Source: Saccharibacillus brassicae (lineage in GTDB: Bacteria; Bacillota; Bacilli; Paenibacillales; Paenibacillaceae). From it: a stretch of 64,000 bases of DNA. Both the position numbers and the translations under genes were made by a program. The DNA is taken from positions 2,403,501 to 2,467,500 of the forward strand of contig NZ_CP041217.1 of the NCBI RefSeq assembly GCF_006542275.1. The letters run 5' to 3'. Shown piece after piece: positions 45,835 through 55,840 of the stretch. The notes under the pieces were generated by a model that had not been told where the DNA came from, made no database searches, and saw only the letters and a list, made by a program, of their open reading frames with translations. Positions within the stretch are counted from its first letter, which is position 1, and each line of letters begins with the position of its first letter.

Positions 45835-48288
45835 ATGAAAACATACCATTCCGTTCTGGCCCGTCTGGCCGTGTCTTACATAGCTATCGTGCTCGTGATC
45901 GTCCTCTCGCTGTGTTCCGTTTTTTATTTGTACGACTCCGGTCGCGACCGGGAACAGCTCAACGCACGCAGCCGGATGACGCTCGAAAATGCGGCGCGGA
46001 CCCTCGACGCCGAAGTGTTCGAACGCGTGGAGCGGATTGCGCTCGGCCTCGCGCTGGACAAGACGACAGACCTGCGGCAGCTGCGCGGCGGTTCGTGGCA
46101 GACCTATCCTTCGCGGCTGATCGGGCTGCAGGAACTGCTCCAGGCGGAAGTGTCCGGCAACGCGGAGCTGATCGAAGCGATCCATCTGTACGAACCGGCG
46201 AGCGGCGCGACGCTGTCTTCGCTGTACGGACTCGTGGACGCCGCAAGCCGGGCAGCGAATCCGTCCCTGCCGTCCGACTGGATCGACGGCATGCTCGGCA
46301 CCCCGGGGAGCAGTCTGTGGACGCCGCCTCGCTTCGTGCCGAAAGACGCTTTTTCGCGCATTCCCGGCGGCAGCGGGCAGCGGCTGCTGACGTATGCGCA
46401 CGCTTATCCGTTCCAATCGACCGGAGCCGACAGCCAGCTCATTCTGGCGATCGACGTCAAGGAAGACGCGATCCAGGCGGTGCTGCGCAATATGCTGCCT
46501 GTTCAATATGAAGAGACGTGGCTGCGCGGCGCTTCGGGCGCGATCGTGCCCGGAACTGCGGAAGCCGCCGCCGGCGGGGCGACCGCTCCTGCCGCGGACG
46601 CTTCCGCCCTGCCCGCGCTGATCGCGAATGCCGATCTTGCGGCTGCGCCGGGCGCGGCCGGCGGCTGGATCGAAAGCGACTCGCATACGGTGTTCCGCGA
46701 GCCGCTTCCGACGGCGGACTGGACGCTCTACAGCGCCACGCCCCACAGCTTCTATCGGGAGCGGTCGGCGGCCGTGCTCAAGCTGATGCTCGGCATCTGC
46801 GCGCTGGCGATCGTGATCGGACTCGTGCTGTCGGGCGTCATGACGCGGCTGATCTACAGCCCGCTCAAGCGTCTCGTCGGCAAAATCCGCCATCTGGCGG
46901 GGCAGCCGGCAGCAGCCGGAGCCAACGAATACGGCCTGATCGATACGGCTCTGGAACATCTGAGCGGCCGGGTCGTCAGCCTGGAAGAGACGCTGCACGC
47001 GGCCGGTCCGCTCGTGCAGCGCGACGCGCTGCTGAAGCTGCTGCGCGGCGATTCCGCCGGGCCTTCGCCGAAGGAGACGCGCCTGCTCGGCGACGGGTTC
47101 GGCGGATACACGCATCTGCGCTGCGTGGTGCTCGATATCGGAAGCCGGCCGGCCGGCGATTCGGCGGCGCGCCCTGCCGCTCTGCGGGAGCTGGCCAAGC
47201 TGCTGGAGGAGCGGCAGACCGCGCAGCGCCGGATCGTGACCGCGGAGCTGTCGGACCGGCGCCTCGCCGCAATTGTCGCCGACCGGGAATCCGGGAGTGC
47301 GGGCGGGCCGGCGGGCGGCATGAAAGGGACGGCCAGCGGCGCGAACGGGCATGGCAGCGCGGCAGCGACGGAGGCGGCGGGCGAAGCGGGTCTGCGGCGC
47401 GAAGAAGACGCCCTGCAGGCGTTCGCGCAGCGGCTCGCCGACGACGGCCTGCGGCGATTGGACGTGCGCGTCCAACTGGCGTGGGGCTGCGAAGTCGATC
47501 GGCCGGACCGGCTTCCGCTCAGTCTCGGCGAAGCCGAAAGCCGGCTGAAATACGCGTATTTCCTGCCCGGCACGGCAGTCCTGTCCGGCGCCGGGCTGCT
47601 GGAGCGGGAGCTCAGCACGGAAGAGATTCCGCAGCCGATGCTGTCGCGCTTCCGCGACAAGCTGGCCGCGCGGCAGCCGTTCGAGCAAATTGCGGCGGCG
47701 GTCGACGACCTGCTCGAAGCGATGCGCACGGGACCTTATTCGGCCGATTATTGCCACTTCGTGCTCGCCAATCTGGTCTTCGTCTATTCGGACCATCTCA
47801 AAAGCATTCGTTACAACCCGCCGAGCGGCGGCCGGCCCGACCTGCACCGCCAGTATGTCGGACTGGGCCATATCGACGATTTTCGCCGCTGGCTGCTTCA
47901 TTCGGTGTCCGCTTTTCTGGCCAATACCGAAAAACGGCACGGCGAGCGGGCGACGGATACGCTGGAAGCGGCCAAACGCCATATCGAGCGCGATCTGTCC
48001 GGCGACCTTTCCCTGGAAGCGGTCTCTTCCAGCGTGTTCATCAGCGCCAAATATTTGAGCCGGCTGTTCAAGGAAGAACTGGGCGTGACCTATACGGAAT
48101 ACGTCACGGCCCGGCGGATGGAAACGGCGAAAAATCTGGTCGAGCTCGGCAGCCTCACGATCGAGCAGGTGGCGGCGGCGGTCGGTTACGGCACCCCGGC
48201 GTATTTTATCAAAAAGTTCAAGGAAGCCTACGGCTGCACGCCCGGCAATTACTTGCGGGAGCAAGCGAAGCAGGCCCATTCTTCGTAG
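45835..48288 (+). CDS. Membrane-anchored AraC-family regulator with outside sensor domain
   Basis: 817 residues. TM1 (about 9-32), an outside sensor region (35-315), TM2 (about 318-340), a cytosolic linker domain, and the AraC double helix-turn-helix (about 715-810: LSLEAVSSSVFISAKYLSRLFKEELG, then LTIEQVAAAVGYGTPAYFIKKFKEAYG). A low-complexity Gly/Ala stretch lies at about 482-525. This class in Paenibacillus senses sugars or binding proteins at the surface and activates adjacent ABC genes. The ATG follows GGGAGGAG. It is 19 bp upstream of the solute-binding gene. Confidence 0.88.
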   Translation: MKTYHSVLARLAVSYIAIVLVIVLSLCSVFYLYDSGRDREQLNARSRMTLENAARTLDAEVFERVERIALGLALDKTTDLRQLRGGSWQTYPSRLIGLQELLQAEVSGNAELIEAIHLYEPASGATLSSLYGLVDAASRAANPSLPSDWIDGMLGTPGSSLWTPPRFVPKDAFSRIPGGSGQRLLTYAHAYPFQSTGADSQLILAIDVKEDAIQAVLRNMLPVQYEETWLRGASGAIVPGTAEAAAGGATAPAADASALPALIANADLAAAPGAAGGWIESDSHTVFREPLPTADWTLYSATPHSFYRERSAAVLKLMLGICALAIVIGLVLSGVMTRLIYSPLKRLVGKIRHLAGQPAAAGANEYGLIDTALEHLSGRVVSLEETLHAAGPLVQRDALLKLLRGDSAGPSPKETRLLGDGFGGYTHLRCVVLDIGSRPAGDSAARPAALRELAKLLEERQTAQRRIVTAELSDRRLAAIVADRESGSAGGPAGGMKGTASGANGHGSAAATEAAGEAGLRREEDALQAFAQRLADDGLRRLDVRVQLAWGCEVDRPDRLPLSLGEAESRLKYAYFLPGTAVLSGAGLLERELSTEEIPQPMLSRFRDKLAARQPFEQIAAAVDDLLEAMRTGPYSADYCHFVLANLVFVYSDHLKSIRYNPPSGGRPDLHRQYVGLGHIDDFRRWLLHSVSAFLANTEKRHGERATDTLEAAKRHIERDLSGDLSLEAVSSSVFISAKYLSRLFKEELGVTYTEYVTARRMETAKNLVELGSLTIEQVAAAVGYGTPAYFIKKFKEAYGCTPGNYLREQAKQAHSS

Positions 48289-48307
48289 AAGGAACAGGAG
48301 GGTTACG

Positions 48308-49897
48308 ATGAAAAAGACGTGGAAGCGGAGCGGCGCCGCGCTCATGCTGACCGCCGCGATCGCGGGAAGCGCCGGCTGCGAGACGCGTTCCGACGCCGAC
48401 ATTCCCGCCGCGCCCGTTCCCGAATACGAAATCTCCTGGACGATGCACCAGAACCGGAACGTGCCCGAAGACGCCGAGATGCTGCGGTACGTGGAAGAGA
48501 AGCACAACGTGAAGCTTAACATCTGGAATCTGCAAAATAACCGCTACGAATCGCTGCTCGATCTCAGGCTTGCGCGGGAAGGCCCGTCGGACCTGCTGCG
48601 CATCCGTCAGCCGCAGGATCTGCTGAAGTACCGGCAGCAGGGACTGCTCGCGGAGATTCCGCAGGCGACGCTCGATCGGCACGCGCCCAATCTGATGGCG
48701 GCGATTCGGAAATACGCGCCGGTTTACGCGGATTACGGCGTCATCGACGGCAGGATCTACGGCATTCCCGCGATCAGCCCGACGAACGTGTACCGCATTC
48801 CGGTCGTGTACCGGCAGGATTGGCTGGACAAGCTTGGGCTGGACAGCCCGCGGACGCTCGCGGAATTCGAGCGGGTAATCTACGCGTTCGCCCACGAAGA
48901 TCCCGACGGCAACGGGATCAAGGACACGTACGGACTGTCGCGCGAAGGGATGAACGTCGTGTTCGGCGCGTTCGGGCAGGTCGTGTTCGCGGACCAGCTC
49001 TATTTTGGCGAAAAAGACGGGGCATTGGTCGTGGGCGCGCTGGAGCCGGAGATGAAGGAAGCGCTGCGCTATTTGCGCAAATGGTACGCGGACGGCGTGA
49101 TCGATCCGGAGTTCGTCACGGGCGAGAACAAAGGCGGATACAAACATTTGTCGCATTCTTTTATCAACGGAAGAATCGGCATGACGTCCATGGGCAACTA
49201 TTACCATTGGATCGGCGACGGCGATTACAAGGCGTGGACGGTGGACGGACGCGGCGGCAGCCACGAGATTCCGGTGGAATCGACGTATAACGTCAAAGAG
49301 CTGAACGCCAAAAATCCGGACGCCCGCGTCTCGTTCGGGCGTCCGTTCAGCGGGCCGGGCGGCAAGCGGGGGTCCAAAGCGTACGACCGATTGATGAGCT
49401 TCACGGCGATCGGCGCGAACGCGACGGAAGAACCGGGCAAGCTGGAGAAAATTTTGCATATTCTCGACGACGTCAGCGCCAATCCGGACCCGGACGAGCG
49501 GACCGCGCTCAGAAACGGCGTCATCGGCAAGCATTGGGCCTGGGCCGATGCTTCCAAGCAGGACATCGTCACGCTGCCGCCGTACGAACGGACGCCCGAC
49601 TATCTCAACGTCATCGGCGCCAATCTCGGCATGTCCGTTCCGTATCCGCCGACCGGCCGCCGCGAGCAGTGGGCGTCCACGCTCGGACTCGACCGGGACG
49701 GCATCTATAACGCGCTGGAAGGATCGACGCCGTCGCTTGCGAGCAGCGGCGAAGCGCTGATCCGGCTCAAAGACAAAGCGTATCTTTCTTTTATCACGGG
49801 AGAGCGGCCGCTGGCGGAATTCGACGAATTCGTGCTTGAATTCCTGGAAGCGGGCGGCCGCGACGTGCTGGCGGAAGCGAATGCGCTTCGGCGGTAG
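48308..49897 (+). CDS. Extracellular solute-binding lipoprotein (oligosaccharide ABC type), orphan
   Basis: 529 residues. Lipobox AGSAGC (Cys about 24). The mature protein follows the family-1 binding-protein layout (YEISWTMHQNRNVPEDAEML, then GLLAEIPQATLDRHAPNL, PDGNGIKDTYGLS with a calcium-loop-like DPDGNG). It is LplA-like, normally working with LplB/YtcP-type permeases. No permease or ATPase lies behind it; it may pass ligand to distant permeases or act as the sensing partner of the AraC protein just upstream. CAGGAGGG precedes the ATG. Confidence 0.88.
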   Translation: MKKTWKRSGAALMLTAAIAGSAGCETRSDADIPAAPVPEYEISWTMHQNRNVPEDAEMLRYVEEKHNVKLNIWNLQNNRYESLLDLRLAREGPSDLLRIRQPQDLLKYRQQGLLAEIPQATLDRHAPNLMAAIRKYAPVYADYGVIDGRIYGIPAISPTNVYRIPVVYRQDWLDKLGLDSPRTLAEFERVIYAFAHEDPDGNGIKDTYGLSREGMNVVFGAFGQVVFADQLYFGEKDGALVVGALEPEMKEALRYLRKWYADGVIDPEFVTGENKGGYKHLSHSFINGRIGMTSMGNYYHWIGDGDYKAWTVDGRGGSHEIPVESTYNVKELNAKNPDARVSFGRPFSGPGGKRGSKAYDRLMSFTAIGANATEEPGKLEKILHILDDVSANPDPDERTALRNGVIGKHWAWADASKQDIVTLPPYERTPDYLNVIGANLGMSVPYPPTGRREQWASTLGLDRDGIYNALEGSTPSLASSGEALIRLKDKAYLSFITGERPLAEFDEFVLEFLEAGGRDVLAEANALRR

Positions 49898-49997
49898 CGG
49901 GCTGCGGTCGGGCTGCGTTAGGTGCTGCGGTAGACGCTGCGGCAGGCGCGAAGCCGGGCGCGAAGTCAGGCGGGGTCAGAGGCGGGGGCGGACGCCG

Positions 49998-50345
49998 TTA
50001 CAGCCGCTGCACGTGCGTATCCCGGAAGCCGGTCTCGTACTTGAGTCCGTAGCCCATCATCCGGTCGAAGCCGATATGGGCGGTCCAGATCAGGCCGGTC
50101 ATCAGCGGCCAATCGGCCTTGAAGACGATGCCGGCGAGCAGCAGGAACAGCGGTACGGTGTACGTATGGGCGGCGTTGTACAGATAGGCGCCGACTTTGG
50201 CGTTGGCGGCGTAGCCGAGCATGGAGACGTCCGGAACGAACAGCAGCAGCACAAAAGCGAGCCAGCCGTACCCGTTCCAGAAATACATATAGGTGCTCAG
50301 CGCAAGGACGATCAGCCCTTCGATACGAATCAGGTTTCGGTTCAT
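49998..50345 (-). CDS. DUF4260 family small membrane protein
   Basis: 115 residues with three or four membrane helices. The phrases FVPDVSMLGY, YLYNAAHTYTVPL and LIWTAHIGFDRMMGYGLKY are the DUF4260 hallmark, including conserved His and Asp residues. The role of the family is unknown. It starts 4 bp after the TetR stop and is therefore controlled by that repressor's own promoter. Confidence 0.9.
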   Translation of the reverse strand: MNRNLIRIEGLIVLALSTYMYFWNGYGWLAFVLLLFVPDVSMLGYAANAKVGAYLYNAAHTYTVPLFLLLAGIVFKADWPLMTGLIWTAHIGFDRMMGYGLKYETGFRDTHVQRL

Positions 50346-50349
50346 CGGT

Positions 50350-50970
50350 TTACTCCCCTTTTTCCGCGGATGACGTTCGAATGCCCTGCAGCATCCAGTG
50401 GATGCCTTGCGAGACTTGGGCGTGGGACAGAGGCTGGTCGGACAGCAGGGCCGGGGCTTGCAGCGTCAATCCGTCGAATACGGCTTGAATGAGTCCGGCC
50501 AGGCTTTCTTTGGCCTGCGCGTCGAGCGGCAGTTCCAACCGGTCGATGACCTGGACGACGCCGGCGCGCATTTCGGTGTAGATGCCGACCAATTCCGCCG
50601 CGAGCTTCTCGTTGTTCACGCTCTCCGACCACAGGCTGACGAGCAGCGTGAACCATTCGGGATTGGCTTTGCGGAATTCGACGACGTGCAGCAGTCCCTG
50701 TCCGAGCATCTCCTGGGGCGAAGACTGCAGATCCAGCTTGGCAAAAGCTTCTTTCATGCCGCGGTTGATCATCCATTCCCGCACGACTTCGACCAACAGC
50801 GTTTCTTTGTTCCCGAAATGGTAGCCGATCAGCCCCTGCGCCACGCCGGCTTGGGCCGCGATGTCTTTCATGGACGATTTGGCGTAGCCGCTGCGGCCGA
50901 ACAGCGTGTAAGCCGCCTGCAGGATCGCCTGTTTGCGTTCGTCTTGAGGCGTTGAAGATACGTGGGTCAT
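50350..50970 (-). CDS. TetR-family transcriptional repressor
   Basis: 206 residues. The N-terminal HTH is KQAILQAAYTLFGRSGYAKSSMKDIAAQAGVAQGLIGYHFGNKETLL (about 13-60). The C-terminal ligand domain is helical and hydrophobic; the ligand is unknown. Start at 50970 follows GAAGGAG; an upstream in-frame ATG at 50985 lacks a site. It is operonic with DUF4260 and divergent from the aldo/keto reductase. Confidence 0.92.
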   Translation of the reverse strand: MTHVSSTPQDERKQAILQAAYTLFGRSGYAKSSMKDIAAQAGVAQGLIGYHFGNKETLLVEVVREWMINRGMKEAFAKLDLQSSPQEMLGQGLLHVVEFRKANPEWFTLLVSLWSESVNNEKLAAELVGIYTEMRAGVVQVIDRLELPLDAQAKESLAGLIQAVFDGLTLQAPALLSDQPLSHAQVSQGIHWMLQGIRTSSAEKGE

Positions 50971-50985
50971 AAAAGTCTCCTTCAT

Positions 50986-51048
50986 ACTGTTTGATTGAAC
51001 AGTCAGTTTATAGCGATATCATAATCCTGTTTGTTCGAACAGTCAAGT
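50986..51048 (-). promoter_or_regulatory. TetR promoter with two operator sites
   Basis: Minus strand: TTGACT (51046-51041), 17 bp, TATGAT (51023-51018). TGACTGTTCGAACA overlaps the -35 and TGACTGTTCAATCA overlaps the start region; the shared GACTGTTC half-sites are likely TetR binding sites for autorepression. Confidence 0.75.
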
Positions 51049-51173
51049 GTTTTGTCTATTACTCCCGTTACCCGTATGAGCAGAGCGTGGCTGGATCGGA
51101 CGGGATCGCTTAGGATAAAAGCATACCGCGGCTTTGTGTTATCTTTTCGCCGCAGAAAAGAAGGTGTATCCAT

Positions 51174-52127
<954 letters not shown>

Positions 52128-52442
52128 TCCGCGGGCGGCGCAGTCGTTCGAGCCGGATACCCGAACGGAACCGTCGAGCCGAACATTCGGCAGTATGTTC
52201 GGCGCGGATCGAATTTCGGCAGCGTGTTCGGCGCGGATTGACGCTCGGCATGTCGAACAACAAAAAAGACTCTTCCGTTGTGGCGGAAGAGTCTTTTTGC
52301 GTCGATTCTTCGACTTGTGGATTCTTCGACTTGTCGATTCTTTGATTCTTCGATGCGTCGACTTGCCGATCCAACAAGGTCACGCTTCCAACCAACGAAG
52401 CCTACCGTCAAATCTGCCTGTACGATCCGCACCCCGCCCGAA
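52128..52442. other. Convergent intergenic region with 16-bp repeats
   Basis: 315 bases. It contains a bidirectional terminator (52262-52298) and then GATTCTTCGACTTGT at 52304 and 52320 with further decayed GATTCTT copies to about 52375. Open frames here translate the repeat and have no support. Confidence 0.7.
52262..52298. terminator. Bidirectional terminator
   Basis: AAAAAGACTCTTCCG pairs with CGGAAGAGTCTTTTT around TTGTGG. It serves the aldo/keto reductase and, from the other side, the GH10-like gene. Confidence 0.9.
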
Positions 52443-54164
52443 TCACCGGGCCGGCGTGAGCTTCACGTTCCCGAACACGGCTTTGCCGGCCGCGTTCTCG
52501 CCCGGATTGCTGAGCGCAAGGCCGATATACGCCCGGTCGCTTAACGGAATCCGGACGGTTCCGACGCGCTCCCAGCGTTTGCCGTCCGCGGAGATCGAGC
52601 CGACGAACGTATCGCCTTTGCGGCTCAGCTTCAGCCAGCCTGTCGCGGGCGCGTCCGCCGTACGGTCGGCCGTAAGGCCCGAGGTCTGCTCCCGATACTG
52701 GAAAGACGCTCCATGTTCCGGCGTCAGCACCAGATCGACATGGCGGGCATCCGCCGCCAGCGATTCCCGGATCGAGAGGCCGTACTTCGCCCACTCGTCC
52801 AGACGGCTCGGCGACTTCACCTGCGCGACCAGCTCCGCGTCGCCGGTCAGCGGCCGGTAGACGAAGTTCAACTGATCGGCTTCGCCCCAGACGTCCGAAG
52901 AACTGCCGCTGAGCGTAATCTGCTTGCTCGACGCGGCGTAGCCGGCTTTGCCCGGCATCGACCCGATATTGCGGGCGCTCCACCCTGCCGGCAGCTTGGC
53001 GGCATAATCGGCTTCGCCCGACTCCGGCCAGCCGGTGCGTTCGTCGATCGCGGCCAGTTCGTCTTCCGTCCACGCGCCGTAGGCGAAGAAGGAAAGCCTC
53101 CGCACGTTCGGCACCTGCTGCCGCAGCCCTGCGTAGATCTCCGCGTATTCGGCGTCGGTCCAGTCCGGGTCAAGCGTCGGCACGATCTGCGCGTCCGAGC
53201 CCGCAAGCTTGCTCTGCACCTGCTTCAGCAGCCCGGAATCCCGGCCGTAGACCCAGTCCGGTTCAAAGCCCCAATCGTCGAAATACGCCATCGGCGCAAC
53301 GAAATCGATCGAATGCTTGAACTTGGACACGTCCTGCCCGACTTCGCCGAATTCCGGCGGCAGCGCGTACAGGCCGAGAGGCACGTCCGGGTTCGAAGAT
53401 TGAAGCAGATCGCGGCGCACGTCGGCGACGTAAGCCGCAATCTGGTCCGTGCGCCATTCGTTCCACTGCCGGCGCCGCGGCGAATCCGCTTCGAAGTCGA
53501 TCGCAAGCGGCGAATAGCCGAACTGCGCTTGGTAGCGGGCAATCGTGTGATCGCTGACGTCCATGTTGTAATCGTCGAAGCGAATCCAGTCCAGCGCTAC
53601 GCCGTCGACCGCATAATTTTCGACCACTTCCCGGATGATGGAGCGTTCGTACCGCTGCACGTCGGGATGCAGCGGATTGACGAAATATTCGCTGCCGTTC
53701 GATCCGGTAAAAGGCACTCTTTTCCCGTCGACGAGAGACTGCATCTGCCACTCTTCATGCTGCAAGAACGCTTCCTGATCGTGAAACTGCGGAATCCAGG
53801 CGTGAACCTTGATCCCCGCCGCATGCGCCTGCCCGACGACTTCGCGCAGCGCGTCGAACTCTTCGTAGCCTTCGGCGACCGGCGCGATCCGGCTGTCGTA
53901 GAACACCTGGCCGGACGGCACTTCGTCGTCTTCGTCCTGCTTCACGTTCATGCTGATCACGTCGACGCCGCGGCGCTCCGCCGCTTCGACGAAAGCTTCG
54001 ACGTCCGCTTCGTCCGCGAACTGATTCACCGTGCGGACGACCACTTCCGTATCGAACGGCGGATAATCGCCGTTTTCGGCCGAGACCGGCGCGTAAGCGC
54101 CGAGCGTCGATCCCAGCAGCAGACTGCCTGCCGCCGCCATTCTCTTTTTCCATACCTTTGCCAT
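52443..54164 (-). CDS. Secreted GH10-like (DUF187/GHL10) glycosidase with beta-sandwich module
   Basis: 573 residues. Signal peptide (1-29). A barrel of the glycosyl-hydrolase-like 10 family (about 38-360): VEAFVEAAERRGVDVISMNVK, HAWIPQFHD, VNPLHPDVQRYERSIIREVV, YAVDGVALDWIRFDDY (conserved Asp), and IDFVAPMAYFDDW. The C-terminal part (about 390-573) is a DUF1349/laminin-G-like beta-sandwich (WGEADQLNFVYRPLTGDAELVAQV). Family members act on wall polysaccharides, but the substrate is not established. Start at 54164 follows CGGAGG. It has no SLH anchor, so it is released. Confidence 0.85.
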   Translation of the reverse strand: MAKVWKKRMAAAGSLLLGSTLGAYAPVSAENGDYPPFDTEVVVRTVNQFADEADVEAFVEAAERRGVDVISMNVKQDEDDEVPSGQVFYDSRIAPVAEGYEEFDALREVVGQAHAAGIKVHAWIPQFHDQEAFLQHEEWQMQSLVDGKRVPFTGSNGSEYFVNPLHPDVQRYERSIIREVVENYAVDGVALDWIRFDDYNMDVSDHTIARYQAQFGYSPLAIDFEADSPRRRQWNEWRTDQIAAYVADVRRDLLQSSNPDVPLGLYALPPEFGEVGQDVSKFKHSIDFVAPMAYFDDWGFEPDWVYGRDSGLLKQVQSKLAGSDAQIVPTLDPDWTDAEYAEIYAGLRQQVPNVRRLSFFAYGAWTEDELAAIDERTGWPESGEADYAAKLPAGWSARNIGSMPGKAGYAASSKQITLSGSSSDVWGEADQLNFVYRPLTGDAELVAQVKSPSRLDEWAKYGLSIRESLAADARHVDLVLTPEHGASFQYREQTSGLTADRTADAPATGWLKLSRKGDTFVGSISADGKRWERVGTVRIPLSDRAYIGLALSNPGENAAGKAVFGNVKLTPAR

Positions 54165-54306
54165 CTCAACGCCTCCGTGCACTTATGGGGTAGACTTGCC
54201 GCCTTGCCTCACCACTGCCCGTCTATGGTCTGTCTATGGCCTGTCAACGGTCTGCCGACGGTCTGCTCAACCTGCCGGCTCGACCCGTCTCTCTCTTCTT
54301 CGGCAT

Positions 54307-55299
54307 TCAGTACAGAAACCGCCATAGATAAAACGTCGCGTAAGACTCCCACATGCTCCAGCCGGCGGACCATTCGAGAATCTGCTCCTTGCCGGGCTTG
54401 GCGTCGAGGCCGAGCACGTGGCGGATCGAATGATGCAGCCCGACGTCGTCGATCGGAAAAGCGTCCGGTCTCCGCAGGCAGCGCATCAGCACGTAGTGGG
54501 CGGTCCACGGTCCGATGCCGCGGATCCGCACGAGCCGCTTCTCGGCTTCCTTGACGCTGTCGGCCGCAAGCAGCTGCTCTTTGGTCAGTTCGCCGCTTGC
54601 GATCAACCGGGCGGTATCGACGAGATATTCGCATTTCTTGACCGTCGTCATGCCCGCGGCGGACAGGTCTTCGGCGGTCAGCGCGGCCATGCGCACGGCG
54701 GTCGGGAACAGCCAGTACGTCTCGCCTTCGCGCTCCAGCGCCTGACCGAACCGCTCGACATACCGTCTTTTTAACGTATAGGCGAAGCCGAGGTTGATCT
54801 GTTGGCCGAGAATGCCCCAACACATCGCTTCGTACAGGTCGGGAATGCCCATATTGCGCAGCCCGTAGAACGATTCGACCGCCTGCCTCAGCAGCGGATC
54901 GGTCTTGGCCATCTTGTAAAAAGGCTTCAGGTCCGTGCCGAGATCGAACCAGTCGTGTACGTATTCGGCGACGCCCGCGCGCAGCGCCGGCGAATCGGCA
55001 TTCGGTTCTGCGACAAACCGGATCCGCAGCTGCGCTTGGCCTTCGGGCGCGATCTCGACGACCGTCGCCTGCGTGCCGACCGCGATCGCTTTGCGAATCC
55101 GGCCTTCCCGCAGCGTATAAAGCGCTTCGTTGGTCGCGGTCGCCAGATGGTCGTAGTTCTGCGCGAAGCTGAATTCGTCCGGCACCGGCAGCAGCAGGTC
55201 GGCACCGTCGTCTTGCCACACCGGTGAACGGTGCGCGGGCAAAGACCGATCCGGCGGCACAAAAGGCGGCGAATGCGGATGATCGGGGGAGTTGTTCAT
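54307..55299 (-). CDS. alkA: DNA-3-methyladenine glycosylase II (AlkA type)
   Basis: 330 residues. The helix-hairpin-helix and catalytic region is LVRIRGIGPWTAHYVLMRCLRRPDAFPIDDVGL, with the Asp that activates the base-release reaction; CWGILGQQINLGFAYTLKRR is the family's second signature. It excises alkylated purines from DNA. The start is uncertain: ATG 55299 has GGAGG 12 bp upstream, and an in-frame ATG at 55360 has AGGGG too close. The Ada/AlkA-type regulator is absent here. It lies 100 bp after the DUF3237 gene on the same strand. Confidence 0.88.
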   Translation of the reverse strand: MNNSPDHPHSPPFVPPDRSLPAHRSPVWQDDGADLLLPVPDEFSFAQNYDHLATATNEALYTLREGRIRKAIAVGTQATVVEIAPEGQAQLRIRFVAEPNADSPALRAGVAEYVHDWFDLGTDLKPFYKMAKTDPLLRQAVESFYGLRNMGIPDLYEAMCWGILGQQINLGFAYTLKRRYVERFGQALEREGETYWLFPTAVRMAALTAEDLSAAGMTTVKKCEYLVDTARLIASGELTKEQLLAADSVKEAEKRLVRIRGIGPWTAHYVLMRCLRRPDAFPIDDVGLHHSIRHVLGLDAKPGKEQILEWSAGWSMWESYATFYLWRFLY

Positions 55300-55399
55300 G
55301 GATGTGTCGGCCTCCGTTTCGATGCGGAATCGTGATGAACCGGGCCTGTGACCCGTCATTTCCCCTATTAACCGTCGGCGCCGCCGCCTGAACTCCGCT

Positions 55400-55834
55400 T
55401 TAGGCTTCCAGCCGGTAAATCCTGATCTCCACGCCGTCTTCCGACGGCCGACCTTCCCCAACCAGCCGTGCCCCGTTCAGAAAAGACAGCGTTTCGCTGT
55501 TCGTGATGATCTTCGGCGTCGTACGGAACAACAGCCCTTCCGCTTCCGGTACCCCGCCGAAGCTGCCGTTGTTCTCGATATACAGCTCGCAGCGCTGGCC
55601 GGCGCGATCCGTGCCCTGCAGCATGTAGCGCGCCGACAGCGTATGCCGATTCCCGGGCTGTCCGATGATCTGCGTATCCACGCCGCCGGGAAGCACCTCC
55701 CCTTCAAAATACGGTCCGGCCGCCTGTCCTCTGAACGGGATCATGACGACGGAATCGCCCTGCGGATTCTCGAGGCGCAGCGCCTCTTCCGTCGAGATCC
55801 GGATCGTCAGCACTTCTTCGCGTTCTTTTCCCAT
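55400..55834 (-). CDS. DUF3237-like small protein
   Basis: 144 residues, mostly beta. The order GPYFEGEVLPGGVDTQII, then TLSARYMLQGTDRAGQRCELYIENNG resembles DUF3237 (lipocalin-like barrel, role unknown). It starts 6 bp after the stop of the esterase gene and is probably translated from the same message. Confidence 0.65.
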   Translation of the reverse strand: MGKEREEVLTIRISTEEALRLENPQGDSVVMIPFRGQAAGPYFEGEVLPGGVDTQIIGQPGNRHTLSARYMLQGTDRAGQRCELYIENNGSFGGVPEAEGLLFRTTPKIITNSETLSFLNGARLVGEGRPSEDGVEIRIYRLEA

Positions 55835-55840
55835 ATCATC

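Noticed and set aside
45748-48522. A 924-codon open frame on the minus strand
   Set aside because: It is antisense to the AraC regulator gene, whose domains and ribosome site are unambiguous.
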